Source: Polymorphobacter megasporae
Lineage (GTDB): Bacteria > Pseudomonadota > Alphaproteobacteria > Sphingomonadales > Sphingomonadaceae
Assembly: GCF_018982885.2 (NCBI RefSeq)
Contig: NZ_CP081848.1
Span: forward strand, 2,976,001 to 3,040,000
Length of the DNA stretch: 64,000 nt
Direction: 5' to 3'
Position numbers and translations under genes: made by a program. Positions within the stretch are counted from its first letter, which is position 1, and every line of letters starts with the position of its first letter. Of this stretch, positions 50,247 through 58,324 are shown in pieces. The notes under the pieces were generated by a model. It saw only the letters and a program-made list of their open reading frames with translations. It had not been told where the DNA came from and made no database searches.

Positions 50247-51449
50247 TCACCGAACGAACTTCGCCACTAGCTCGACATGCGTCGACCAGCGAAACTGACC
50301 TACCGGCCAGAGCCGTTCGAGCCGGTAGCCGCCCTCGACCAGCATCGCCGCATCGCGCGCGAAGGTGTTGGGATTGCAAGATACCGCGACGATGACCGGG
50401 ACCTTGCTCGCCGCGAGTTCGGCGACCTGCGCCACCGCTCCGGCGCGCGGAGGATCGAACACGACTGCGTCGAACCGCGCCAACTCGGGCCCGTTCAGCG
50501 GCTTGCGGAACAGGTCGCGATGCTCGACGAACACCCGCGCCCCACCAAGTCGCGCAGCGGACGCAAGCGCCGCAGTGGCACTCATCGACCCGTCCGCCGC
50601 GAGCACCTTCGCCGTCCGGGCGAGCGGCAGTGCGAATGTCCCGAGCCCGCAGAACAGGTCGGCGACCGCCCCCGCCCCGCCGGCCGCGGCGATCACCGCT
50701 GCTTGCAGCGCCGCCTCTCCCTCGCGTGTCGCCTGGAGGAACGGCGCGGGCGGCAGGATCACGGGAACACCGCCAAAGCGCAGCACCGGCGGGCGCGCTT
50801 CGGTCACCGTCTCGACCCCGTCGGGCCCCTCGACCGACAGGCGCGCGAGGTCGTTGGCGGCGGCGAAGGCGTTGAGCCGCTCGATCTCGGTCAGGCTGCG
50901 CGCGGCGACATTGGCGAGCAGCAGGTCGACCCCGCTCTCGCTCTCGGTCAACGTCACCCCCGCACCTTCACCGTCCTTGAGCGCGGCGTCGAGCAGGCCC
51001 CGCAACGGCGCGACAAGCGCGAACAGCCCGGGGGTAAGGACCCAGCATTCGTGCATGTCGACGATGCGATGGCTCGCGTCGGCGTTGAAGCCGAGCGTCA
51101 GCGTCTTGCCCCGCTTGACCGCGCGCAGCGAAGCGCGGCGGCGGCTCCGCGACGGCGACAGGGAAACCGGCTCGATCGCGCCGACTGCGACCTTGGCGGC
51201 GTCGAGCGCCGACATGATCCGCGCCGCGACCCAGCGCTCGTACGCCGGGTCGGTGACGTGCTGGAGCTGGCAGCCGCCGCACTCGGGGAAGTGGCGGCAC
51301 GGCGGCGTCGCGTGGTCGGGCCCGGGCGCGATCTCGAACGGATCGAAGCGGACCCGGTCACCGGCTACTGTCGCGGGCACGAAGCGCCCGTCGGCGGTGA
51401 CGCCGTCGCCGCGCGCTGCCATGCGGACGATGTCGATCCAGTCGGTCAC
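50247..51449 (-). CDS. TrmA/RumA-family RNA methyltransferase
   Basis: SAM-dependent RNA (uracil-5-)methyltransferase, 400 aa from a GTG that overlaps the upstream stop (GTGA). A short TRAM-like N-terminal region is followed by an iron-sulfur motif CRHFPECGGCQLQH with a further Cys in HECWVL. The methyltransferase fold has VADLFCGLGTFALPLA, FDPPRAGA and the catalytic Cys in VAVSCNPNTFARD. The rRNA or tRNA target is not decidable from sequence alone. Confidence 0.93.
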   Translation of the reverse strand: MTDWIDIVRMAARGDGVTADGRFVPATVAGDRVRFDPFEIAPGPDHATPPCRHFPECGGCQLQHVTDPAYERWVAARIMSALDAAKVAVGAIEPVSLSPSRSRRRASLRAVKRGKTLTLGFNADASHRIVDMHECWVLTPGLFALVAPLRGLLDAALKDGEGAGVTLTESESGVDLLLANVAARSLTEIERLNAFAAANDLARLSVEGPDGVETVTEARPPVLRFGGVPVILPPAPFLQATREGEAALQAAVIAAAGGAGAVADLFCGLGTFALPLARTAKVLAADGSMSATAALASAARLGGARVFVEHRDLFRKPLNGPELARFDAVVFDPPRAGAVAQVAELAASKVPVIVAVSCNPNTFARDAAMLVEGGYRLERLWPVGQFRWSTHVELVAKFVR

Positions 51450-52861
51450 GCGGACAACCCCGCGAGCACTGCGACAAGCGCCTCGGGCAGGTCCTCGGCA
51501 ATCAGCCCTGCCCCGCATCGCCGCCCGGCGTCACCGTGGAGCCACGCCCCGGCACACGCTGCCTCGAACGCATCATAGCCCTGCGCGAGACACGCGGCGA
51601 TGACTCCGGTCAGCACGTCGCCCGATCCCGCCGTCGCCAGCCACGGCGTCGCATGGGTGTTGATCGCGGCACGGCCGTCGGGAGCGGCAATCACCGTCGC
51701 CACCCCCTTAAGCAGGACGATCGCGCCGACCTTCGCAGCAGCGGCGCGGACGCGGTCGAGGCGCGATCCGGGCAGGTCGCCGAACAGGCGGACGAACTCG
51801 CCCTCGTGCGGCGTCAGGACCGCCGGGCCGGTCAGCGCCGCCGACAATCCGGCGGGGTCACCCGCGAACAGCGTGAAGACGTCGGCATCGAGCACCAGCG
51901 GCAACCCGCTCGCAATCACCGCGTCGAGCCGGCTGCGGTCGTCGCCCAACCCCGGGCCGGCGGCGATCGCGGCGAAGCGGTGGCGGGCAAGCAACGCCGT
52001 CACCGCCCCCGCATCGTGCGCTTCACGAACCATGACCGCGTCGAGCCGCGCAGCGTTCTCGGCGAGCGCCCCCGCAGGACACGCGATCATCGACAGCCCA
52101 GCGCCACCGCGCAGCGCTGCGCGCGCCGCGAGCCGCGCCGCTCCCCCCTGCCCCGCCGGGCCGCCGAGCGTCAGCACCGCACCACGCGCATATTTATAGC
52201 TGTCGGCAGCAGGTTCGAACGACGGCGGCGGCACGGTTCCCCACGTCCGCGCCCTGCTCGCATCGATCCCGATATCGGCGACGACGACCCGGCCGCAGCG
52301 CGCGGCAGCGAAGAGATGGACCGGCTTGAGCGTCCCGAAGGCGACTGTCAGGTCGGCAGAGACTCCTTCGCCGCCGCCATCGTCGGTGAACAGCCCGCTC
52401 GGCACGTCGAGCGCGACGACGACGCGGGCCCCCGCCGCCAGCCGCGCCAGTTCGCCCGCCAACCCCGGCTCGACCGGACGGCTCAACCCGATCCCGAACA
52501 CCGCATCGACGAGCAAGTCCGCTGGCTTGGCGGTTGCGATCGGCTCGACCGTACCGCCCCAGCGCGCCGCCATCGCGCGCGCGTTGGCGGTCGCCGGTTC
52601 GCCGGTCGCCGCCACCCGCACCGCGACCCCAGCAATCGCGAGATGCCGCGCGACGACATAGCCGTCGCCGCCGTTGTTGCCGGTCCCGCACGCCACGACG
52701 ACATCGCGCGGCGAGGCAAAAGCGAGCACCGCGCGCGCCGCTGCTGCCCCCGCGCGCTCCATCAGGTCGAGCGGGTCGATGCCGCTCGCGAACAGCGCCG
52801 CTTCGGCAGCGCGCATCTCGCCGGCATCGAGCACCGGCGGCAGGGTCAATCGGCTTGCCAT
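51446..52861 (-). CDS. nnr: bifunctional NAD(P)HX epimerase/dehydratase
   Basis: Metabolite-repair enzyme, 471 aa from the ATG at 52861. The N-terminal NnrE epimerase has MRAAEAALFASGIDPLDLME and GTGNNGGDGYVVARHL. The C-terminal NnrD ATP/ADP-dependent dehydratase has LTLGGPAGQGGAARLA, LTPHEGEFVRLFGD and ATAGSGDVLTGVIAACLAQG. It restores hydrated NADH and NADPH. Only 30 bases separate it from the divergent lipoprotein gene. Confidence 0.95.
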   Translation of the reverse strand: MASRLTLPPVLDAGEMRAAEAALFASGIDPLDLMERAGAAAARAVLAFASPRDVVVACGTGNNGGDGYVVARHLAIAGVAVRVAATGEPATANARAMAARWGGTVEPIATAKPADLLVDAVFGIGLSRPVEPGLAGELARLAAGARVVVALDVPSGLFTDDGGGEGVSADLTVAFGTLKPVHLFAAARCGRVVVADIGIDASRARTWGTVPPPSFEPAADSYKYARGAVLTLGGPAGQGGAARLAARAALRGGAGLSMIACPAGALAENAARLDAVMVREAHDAGAVTALLARHRFAAIAAGPGLGDDRSRLDAVIASGLPLVLDADVFTLFAGDPAGLSAALTGPAVLTPHEGEFVRLFGDLPGSRLDRVRAAAAKVGAIVLLKGVATVIAAPDGRAAINTHATPWLATAGSGDVLTGVIAACLAQGYDAFEAACAGAWLHGDAGRRCGAGLIAEDLPEALVAVLAGLSA

Positions 52862-52891
52862 AATGCGATGCTGTAGTATCACTCGCTCCCG

Positions 52892-53107
52892 ATGACACCC
52901 CGCTTCCTCGCCCCCGCCCTCGCGCTCGCCGCAGTCGCCGCGCTGGGAGCCTGCGCCCAGTCGCCGCTGTACGACAGCAAGGCTGTCGCCGGCGGCACCC
53001 ACGACGAGGTCCCGCGCGACGGTAACGGCGAGCCGATGCTCGGCGCGGTCCGTCCGATCCCGGTTGGCTCACTCGCGCTGGCCCAGCCGAAGCCGGTCGC
53101 GCCGTAG
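52892..53107 (+). CDS. small lipoprotein
   Basis: Protein of 71 aa with a lipoprotein signal: a hydrophobic segment and lipobox LGAC (Cys21). The mature 50 residues are Gly/Pro-rich with no known domain. Likely anchored in the inner or outer membrane. Function unknown. Confidence 0.8.
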   Translation: MTPRFLAPALALAAVAALGACAQSPLYDSKAVAGGTHDEVPRDGNGEPMLGAVRPIPVGSLALAQPKPVAP

Positions 53108-53180
53108 CACCGATTTCGCCGCCGCGTGCGAGGCCGCGTTGGTCGTTCAAACAACAACAATGGGTTATGAGGTCCGCCTG

Positions 53181-53921
53181 ATGCCGCATAAGCACGTCGC
53201 CATTACGACCCGCGATGGCATCTGCCCTTGCTACGCCGTCACGCCCGACGGTAGCGGCCCATGGCCTGCAATCATCTTCTACACCGACGCCGGCGGCATG
53301 CGGCCTGCCATGCTCGACATGGCGCAATGCCTCGCCGACGCCGGCTATGTCGTCCTGCTCCCTGACCTATTCTACCGCTATGGGTCCTATGGACCGCTCG
53401 TCCCCGCCGAAGTTTTCGCCGGTGATTTTCGCGCGATTATCGGTCCGCTGATGGCGACGACCGGCAACGACAGGGCCGCCGAGGATAGCGAGGCGTTCTT
53501 CGCCTATCTCGGTTCGCGTGACGACGTGGCGGGCAGCAAGTGCGGCGCGGTCGGGTTTTGCATGGGCGGCGGAATGGCGCTTGCGGCGGCCGGGACGTAT
53601 CCGGATCGATTCGCCGCCGTGGCCAGTTTTCACGGCGGCAATCTTGCGACCGACGCCCCGGCGAGCCCACACCGGCTGGCGCCGAGGTTAGAGGCCGAAG
53701 TCTATATCGGCGCCGCCGAGAACGATGGCAGCTATCCGCCAGACATGGCGGAGCGGTTCGAGCAGGCACTCGATCAAGCCGGCGTGCGCTACGATACCGC
53801 GACTTACCGCGCGGCACACGGCTGGATGATGCCGGACTTTCCCGTCTACGACCATGATGAAGCCGAGCGCGGCTGGGTCGCGATGCTCGCTTTGTTCGAC
53901 CGGACGCTGCGCGGCAATTAG
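53181..53921 (+). CDS. dienelactone hydrolase family protein
   Basis: Alpha/beta hydrolase, 246 aa from the ATG at 53181 (MPHKHVAITT), which has GAGG at good spacing. An ATG at 53160 would add seven residues but has no ribosome-binding site. The nucleophile Cys is in GFCMGGGMAL. The triad is completed by Asp in AAENDGSYPPD and His in AAHGWMM. Relatives open dienelactone in aromatic degradation, but no such pathway is nearby, so the substrate is open. Confidence 0.9.
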   Translation: MPHKHVAITTRDGICPCYAVTPDGSGPWPAIIFYTDAGGMRPAMLDMAQCLADAGYVVLLPDLFYRYGSYGPLVPAEVFAGDFRAIIGPLMATTGNDRAAEDSEAFFAYLGSRDDVAGSKCGAVGFCMGGGMALAAAGTYPDRFAAVASFHGGNLATDAPASPHRLAPRLEAEVYIGAAENDGSYPPDMAERFEQALDQAGVRYDTATYRAAHGWMMPDFPVYDHDEAERGWVAMLALFDRTLRGN

Positions 53922-54032
53922 CTGACGACGCTGATCGGCCGCTCAGCCGACCTTCGATGCGACGACGCATGATTCCCGGGAAACAGCATCATCGGTCCTC
54001 GACAGGCGCGTGACGAGCCTCAAAAAAACGCG

Positions 54033-54228
54033 CTGTCCTACACCCCACGGCCTGCGCTAGCCTGCCCCTCGTCGTCACCGGGCGGCGCGTGTTCTTTCTC
54101 ATCGGTGCATTTTTGATCGCGCGCTTTGCGGAAGCGGGTCGCGCTATGGGGGCGATAGCATCACCCTCCTCGCGGCAGAGGCAAACGCGAAGAACACCGT
54201 CGTTTGTGTGAACTTATTTTGAACTTAG
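54033..54228 (+). repeat. dispersed repeat A, copy 2
   Basis: It begins CTGTCCTACACCCC and continues with a block (TCACCGGGCGGCGCGTG, then TTCTTTCTCATCGGTGCA) that is homologous to the reverse strand of 60245-60337. It ends with GTGAACTTATTTTGAACTTA, which contains a perfect GAAC-N7-GAAC direct repeat. Confidence 0.8.
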
Positions 54229-54260
54229 AGTCACGCGGGGCGAGCGCGTCCACGCTCGAG

Positions 54261-54361
54261 GCGGAAGCGGGTCGCGCAATTACGGCAATAAGGGCACCCG
54301 CCTCAAGGCAGGGGCGAACGCGAAAAACACCGTCGTTTGTGTGAACTTATTTTGAACTTAG
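54261..54361 (+). repeat. tandem duplication of the repeat A tail
   Basis: GCGGAAGCGGGTCGCGC at 54261 and the tail at 54335-54361 repeat the sequences at 54128 and 54202-54228 with a period of exactly 133 bases. The 20-base tail core is identical in both, including GAAC-N7-GAAC. The middle of the unit differs more. Confidence 0.8.
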
Positions 54362-54418
54362 CGTCACGCCTAGTAGCCGCTACCAGCTCAAGGAGTATTT
54401 TTGATCCGGCTAAGTCGT

Positions 54419-56146
54419 TCAAATGTCCGCGTAAACGTGCCGTTCCGCCTTTGCTCCTGGGTGGGTCACCGCGCCCGTCCATGCCGGGCCAACGGTCTTC
54501 GCGTAGCGCCAAAGCGCCCCCGCCTGATAGGCGTTGACCCGCGGCTGCCATAGGGCGCGGCGGCTGGCGAGTTCGGCGGGGTCGACGAGTAAGTCGATCG
54601 TCCCGGCTTCGGCGTCGATGCGGATAAGGTCGCCGTTCTCGACGAGCGCGATCGGTCCGCCGTCGGCGGCTTCGGGTCCGACATGGCCGATGCAAAAGCC
54701 GCGCGTTCCGCCCGAGAAGCGTCCGTCGGTGATCAGCGCGACCTTCTCGCCCATGCCGAGGCCGTAGAGCGCGGCAGTGGTCGACAGCATCTCGCGCATC
54801 CCGGGGCCGCCCTTGGGCCCCTCGTAGCGGATGACGAGGACCTCGCCCTCGCGAATCGAGCGTGCCTCGACCGCCGCAAAGGCGTCTTCCTCGCAGTCGA
54901 ACACCCGCGCCGGGCCCTCGAAAACGAGCGTGTGCATCCCCGCGACCTTGACGATCGCGCCATCGGGGGCGAGCGACCCGCGCAGGCCGACGACGCCGCC
55001 TGTCGGCGTGATCGGGTTCGACACCGGGCGGATGACGTCCTGGTTCGCGTTCCACGTGACCTGCGCGAGGTTTTCCGCGAGCGTCTTGCCGGTCACCGTC
55101 ATGCAGTCGCCGTGGAGGAAGCCGCCGTCCATCAGCGTCTTCATCACCATGTAGATGCCGCCCGCGTCGTAGAGATCGCGCGCGACGTAGCGCCCGCCGG
55201 GCTTGAGGTCGGTGATATACGGGGTCCGCTTGAAGATCTCGGCGACGTCGAACAGCGTGAACTCGATCCCCGCCTCGTTCGCCATCGCCGGCAAATGCAG
55301 CGCGGCGTTGGTCGACCCGCCCGTCGCGGCAACGACCGTCGCAGCATTTTCAAAGGCTTTGCGCGTGCAGATGTCACGCGGACGGAGGTTAGCTTCGAGG
55401 CAGTGCATCACCGCCTCCCCCGCCGCGACGGCGAGCGCGGCACGCCCCTCGTACGGCGCGGGCATCATGTTCGAATTGGGCAACGACAGGCCGATCGCCT
55501 CGGCAACGCACGCCATCGTGTTCGCGGTGAACTGGCCGCCGCACGCGCCGTGCCCCGGGCACGCGACCTTCTCTAGCGCGGTCAGCCGGGCGAGCGGGCA
55601 GGCCCCAGCGGCGAACTGGCCGACCGCCTCGAAGACGTCAACGACGGTGACGTCCTTGTCCTCGAACCGCCCCGGCAGGATCGACCCGCCATAGACGAAC
55701 ACCGCGGGCACGTTGAGGCGGAGCATCGCCATCATCATTCCCGGCAGCGACTTGTCGCAGCCGGCGAAGGTCAGGAGCGCGTCGTAGCTGTGGCCGCGCA
55801 TCGACAGTTCGACCGAGTCGGCGATGACCTCGCGGCTGACGAGAGACGACTTCATCCCTTGGTGGCCCATCGCGATGCCGTCGGTGACGGTGATCGTGTT
55901 GAACCGGCGCGGCGTCCCCCCGGCGGCGATCACCCCGGCCCGCGCCGCATCGGCCTGCGCATCGAGCGTCGTGTTGCACGGCGCCGAGTCGTTGCCCGCC
56001 GAGACGACGCCGACGAACGGCTTGGCGATGTCCTCCGCGGTCAGGCCCATCGCATAATAATACGACCGGTGCGGCGCGCGCTCGGGTCCAACGGTGACGT
56101 GGCGGCTCGGCAGCCGTGATTTATCGAAGCTCATGGGCCTGTTCAT
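54419..56146 (-). CDS. ilvD: dihydroxy-acid dehydratase
   Basis: IlvD/Edd family iron-sulfur dehydratase of branched-chain amino acid synthesis, 575 aa from the ATG at 56146 (an ATG at 56134 is an alternative). Cluster Cys residues are Cys57 (DSAPCNTT), Cys130 (GCDKSLPG) and Cys202 (ACGGQFTAN). The C-terminal [13 protein letters not shown] and [13 protein letters not shown] are also present. It starts 16 bases after the crotonase stop, so the two genes are probably co-transcribed. A sugar-acid dehydratase of the same family is less likely. Confidence 0.92.
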   Translation of the reverse strand: MNRPMSFDKSRLPSRHVTVGPERAPHRSYYYAMGLTAEDIAKPFVGVVSAGNDSAPCNTTLDAQADAARAGVIAAGGTPRRFNTITVTDGIAMGHQGMKSSLVSREVIADSVELSMRGHSYDALLTFAGCDKSLPGMMMAMLRLNVPAVFVYGGSILPGRFEDKDVTVVDVFEAVGQFAAGACPLARLTALEKVACPGHGACGGQFTANTMACVAEAIGLSLPNSNMMPAPYEGRAALAVAAGEAVMHCLEANLRPRDICTRKAFENAATVVAATGGSTNAALHLPAMANEAGIEFTLFDVAEIFKRTPYITDLKPGGRYVARDLYDAGGIYMVMKTLMDGGFLHGDCMTVTGKTLAENLAQVTWNANQDVIRPVSNPITPTGGVVGLRGSLAPDGAIVKVAGMHTLVFEGPARVFDCEEDAFAAVEARSIREGEVLVIRYEGPKGGPGMREMLSTTAALYGLGMGEKVALITDGRFSGGTRGFCIGHVGPEAADGGPIALVENGDLIRIDAEAGTIDLLVDPAELASRRALWQPRVNAYQAGALWRYAKTVGPAWTGAVTHPGAKAERHVYADI

Positions 56147-56162
56147 GGCCGTAACCGCGCCC

Positions 56163-56930
56163 TCAAGTAAAGCGCGGCGGCCGCTTGGCGAGGAAGGCAG
56201 CAACGCCTTCGGCGAAGTCGGGCGAGTCGAAGGCCGCATCGAACTGCGCCGCCGAAGCGGCATCGTCGTCGCTCGCGCCGTCGAGGATCCGCCAGACGAT
56301 CGCCTTGGCGGCCAACTGGGTCGCGGGCGACAGCGAGACGACCCGGGCGGCGAAGTCGTCGACCGCTGCGGCAAGGCTATCGGCGACGTCATCGACCAGT
56401 CCGAGTCTGAGCGCCTCGGCCGCATCGAAGGTGCGTGCGGTGAACAGCATGCGCTTGGCCTGGCTCGGGCCGACGAGGTCGACGAGCAGCTTGGTATCGT
56501 GGAGCGGATAGACCAGCCCGAGCTTCGCCGGGGTCAGGCCGAAGCGCGCCGCGGGCGACGCCAGCCGGACATCGCACGCCAGCGCGATGCCGAGCCCGCC
56601 GCCGATGCAATCGCCATCGATCGCTGCAAGCGTCGGCTTAGGGGCACGGGCAAGCGTAATCTGCGTCGCCCGGATGGCGGCGTTGTTGCGCCCCCGCCAG
56701 ACCGGGTCGGCGGCATGGGTTGCAAATTCACCGATGTCGGCCCCGGCGCAGAACGGCCCCTGTCCGCCGCCGACGATCAGGACGCGGACCGCGGGGTCGG
56801 CCATGGCTCGATCGACCAGTTTGGGGAATGCTTCCCACATCGTTTGGTCGAAGGCGTTGCGCTTGGCAGCGCGGTCGATGACAAGGCGGGCGACGCCGCC
56901 GTCTATCTGGAGATGAAGGTAATCGGTCAT
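56163..56930 (-). CDS. crotonase-fold protein (enoyl-CoA hydratase-like)
   Basis: Crotonase superfamily protein, 255 aa from the ATG at 56930. CoA-binding and oxyanion motifs are clear ([39 protein letters not shown]). Both catalytic Glu positions of true hydratases appear replaced: GGGLG where GGGCE is usual, and FGLTPAKLG where a P-E pair is usual. It is probably an isomerase, hydrolase or other variant rather than a hydratase. It lies upstream of ilvD in one operon. Confidence 0.88.
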   Translation of the reverse strand: MTDYLHLQIDGGVARLVIDRAAKRNAFDQTMWEAFPKLVDRAMADPAVRVLIVGGGQGPFCAGADIGEFATHAADPVWRGRNNAAIRATQITLARAPKPTLAAIDGDCIGGGLGIALACDVRLASPAARFGLTPAKLGLVYPLHDTKLLVDLVGPSQAKRMLFTARTFDAAEALRLGLVDDVADSLAAAVDDFAARVVSLSPATQLAAKAIVWRILDGASDDDAASAAQFDAAFDSPDFAEGVAAFLAKRPPRFT

Positions 56931-56972
56931 CTCCCGCGTGTCACCGATCGGGCCGCATCGGGCAACCCCAAC

Positions 56973-57004
56973 AAAAAGGCCGCGCACCCATCGAGTGCGC
57001 GGCC
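56973..57004 (-). terminator. rho-independent terminator
   Basis: A perfect 10-bp stem, GGCCGCGCAC and GTGCGCGGCC with a 7-base loop, is followed on the minus strand by five T residues. It lies 24 bases after the stop of the small secreted protein gene, so it ends that transcript before the crotonase-ilvD operon. Confidence 0.92.
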
Positions 57005-57027
57005 AGTTCTGGGTCGAAGGTCGAAAC

Positions 57028-57339
57028 TTACTGGGTCGAAGCCGTCGTCGACGCCGGCAACGCCGCCATGTCGACGCCCAGCGTGCGGGCAGCGGCGGCG
57101 AACTTCTTGGCAGCTTCGGACGTTGCGTCGACCGCGCACAGGCGCTCGCCGGTCGAGATCAGAATCAACGCCGACTTCTGCCGGTCCGTCGTTGCGGTGC
57201 TCGCGGCAGCGCGGAGCTGGTTCGGGGTGGTCGTGCAGGTCGCTGCCGACTGCGCGGCTGCTGCGGGAGCGGCGGCTGCAATGAAAGCGGCGCTGATTGC
57301 GATGGCAACCGGGGCTGTGGTGATGAAGCGGGCGAACAT
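57028..57339 (-). CDS. small secreted protein
   Basis: Protein of 103 aa from the ATG at 57339, with AGGAGA at ideal spacing. A signal peptide (to about residue 30, AAAPAAAAQS) precedes an Ala/Thr-rich mature part with two cysteines (ATCTTTP and RLCAVD). No family recognised. A clean terminator follows, so it is a single-gene transcript. Confidence 0.78.
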   Translation of the reverse strand: MFARFITTAPVAIAISAAFIAAAAPAAAAQSAATCTTTPNQLRAAASTATTDRQKSALILISTGERLCAVDATSEAAKKFAAAARTLGVDMAALPASTTASTQ

Positions 57340-57511
57340 GGTGGATCTCCTGACAAGCGACACGGGGGAGGGCAGACTTGAGTTTCACTCAGAACAACTG
57401 AGGCCGATCTAAGTTACACTCAGAAGATCGTCAAGCGAGAACTGAGCGTAAATCAAAATTGTTTTGAGCACGGCTCATGCTGCGGCGCAACAAGAATCGT
57501 CGGATGCCGGC

Positions 57512-58324
57512 TCAGACGATGCTCGTCGGGCAGGTCCACCATCCCGGGCTAGCCTCACTGAGCGATCGCGCTGCCGAGTCGCGCCCCGCTGCGCTAGCGT
57601 AGAGCGCGAAACACGTCGCTCCCGACCCCGACATGCGTACGAGACAAGCCCCTGTGTTCGCGAGTGCGGCAAGGACTTCGGCGATGACGGGTGCAAGCCG
57701 GATCGCTGGCTCAGCCAGATCGTTGCGCGCCCCGCGCCACGCCGTTGGGTCGAGCGGCCCGCGATCGATCCGGTCCCAGCCGGAGAATACCGGGCCGGTC
57801 GGCACCGCGACGCGCGGGTTGACCAGCAGGATCGGCGTGCCCGCGATATCGAGATCGACAGGGGTGAGCACCTCCCCCCTGCCCGTCCCGGTAACCGTCC
57901 GACCGACGAGACACGCGGGAACGTCGGCACCGAGCGACGCGGCGATCGGCAACAAACGCTCTATCGGCCACTCCAGCTTCCAGAAGCGGTTGAGCAGGCG
58001 GAGCGCCGCCGCCGCATCCGCCGATCCGCCGCCGAGGCCCGCCGCGACCGGGATATGCTTGTCCAGCGTCAATGCCGCGTTTGCTGGTACCCCAGCTGCT
58101 TCCGCCAGAGCCCTCGCAGCGCGGAGGACCAGGTTGTCGCCGTCGCCGACCGCCTGAGCAAGCGGACCGGTCATCGCGAGGCTGAGCCCTGCCCCGGACC
58201 GGACGTGAAGCGTGTCGCCAAACTCGGTGAAAACAAACACGGTTTCGAGATCGTGATAGCCGTCCTCGCGCCGCCGCCGAAGGTGGAGCGCGAGGTTGAC
58301 CTTCGCCGGTGCCGCCTCGATCAA
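57512..58324 (-). CDS. ispE: 4-diphosphocytidyl-2-C-methylerythritol kinase
   Basis: GHMP kinase of the MEP pathway, 270 aa from a TTG overlapping the stop of the TPR gene (TTGA). Motifs: APAKVNLALHL at the N terminus, the ATP loop IPVAAGLGGGSADAAA, and VRMSGSGATCFALY near the C terminus. It supplies the step between the two activities of IspDF (8041-9168). Coupling to the upstream TPR protein is common in sphingomonads. Confidence 0.95.
   Translation of the reverse strand: MIEAAPAKVNLALHLRRRREDGYHDLETVFVFTEFGDTLHVRSGAGLSLAMTGPLAQAVGDGDNLVLRAARALAEAAGVPANAALTLDKHIPVAAGLGGGSADAAAALRLLNRFWKLEWPIERLLPIAASLGADVPACLVGRTVTGTGRGEVLTPVDLDIAGTPILLVNPRVAVPTGPVFSGWDRIDRGPLDPTAWRGARNDLAEPAIRLAPVIAEVLAALANTGACLVRMSGSGATCFALYASAAGRDSAARSLSEASPGWWTCPTSIV

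Larger units (their letters stand above)
53922..54418. other. intergenic region with tandem repeat A
   Basis: This 497-base gap between convergent genes (dienelactone hydrolase and ilvD) has no credible gene. From 54033 to 54372 it is filled by repeat A with its 3' module duplicated in tandem. The first 110 bases show nothing recognisable. Confidence 0.65.

Noticed and set aside
53922-54418. A tRNA or small RNA gene in the large intergenic gaps
   Set aside because: No cloverleaf or T-loop pattern could be found in this or the other gaps; the content is explained by repeats.
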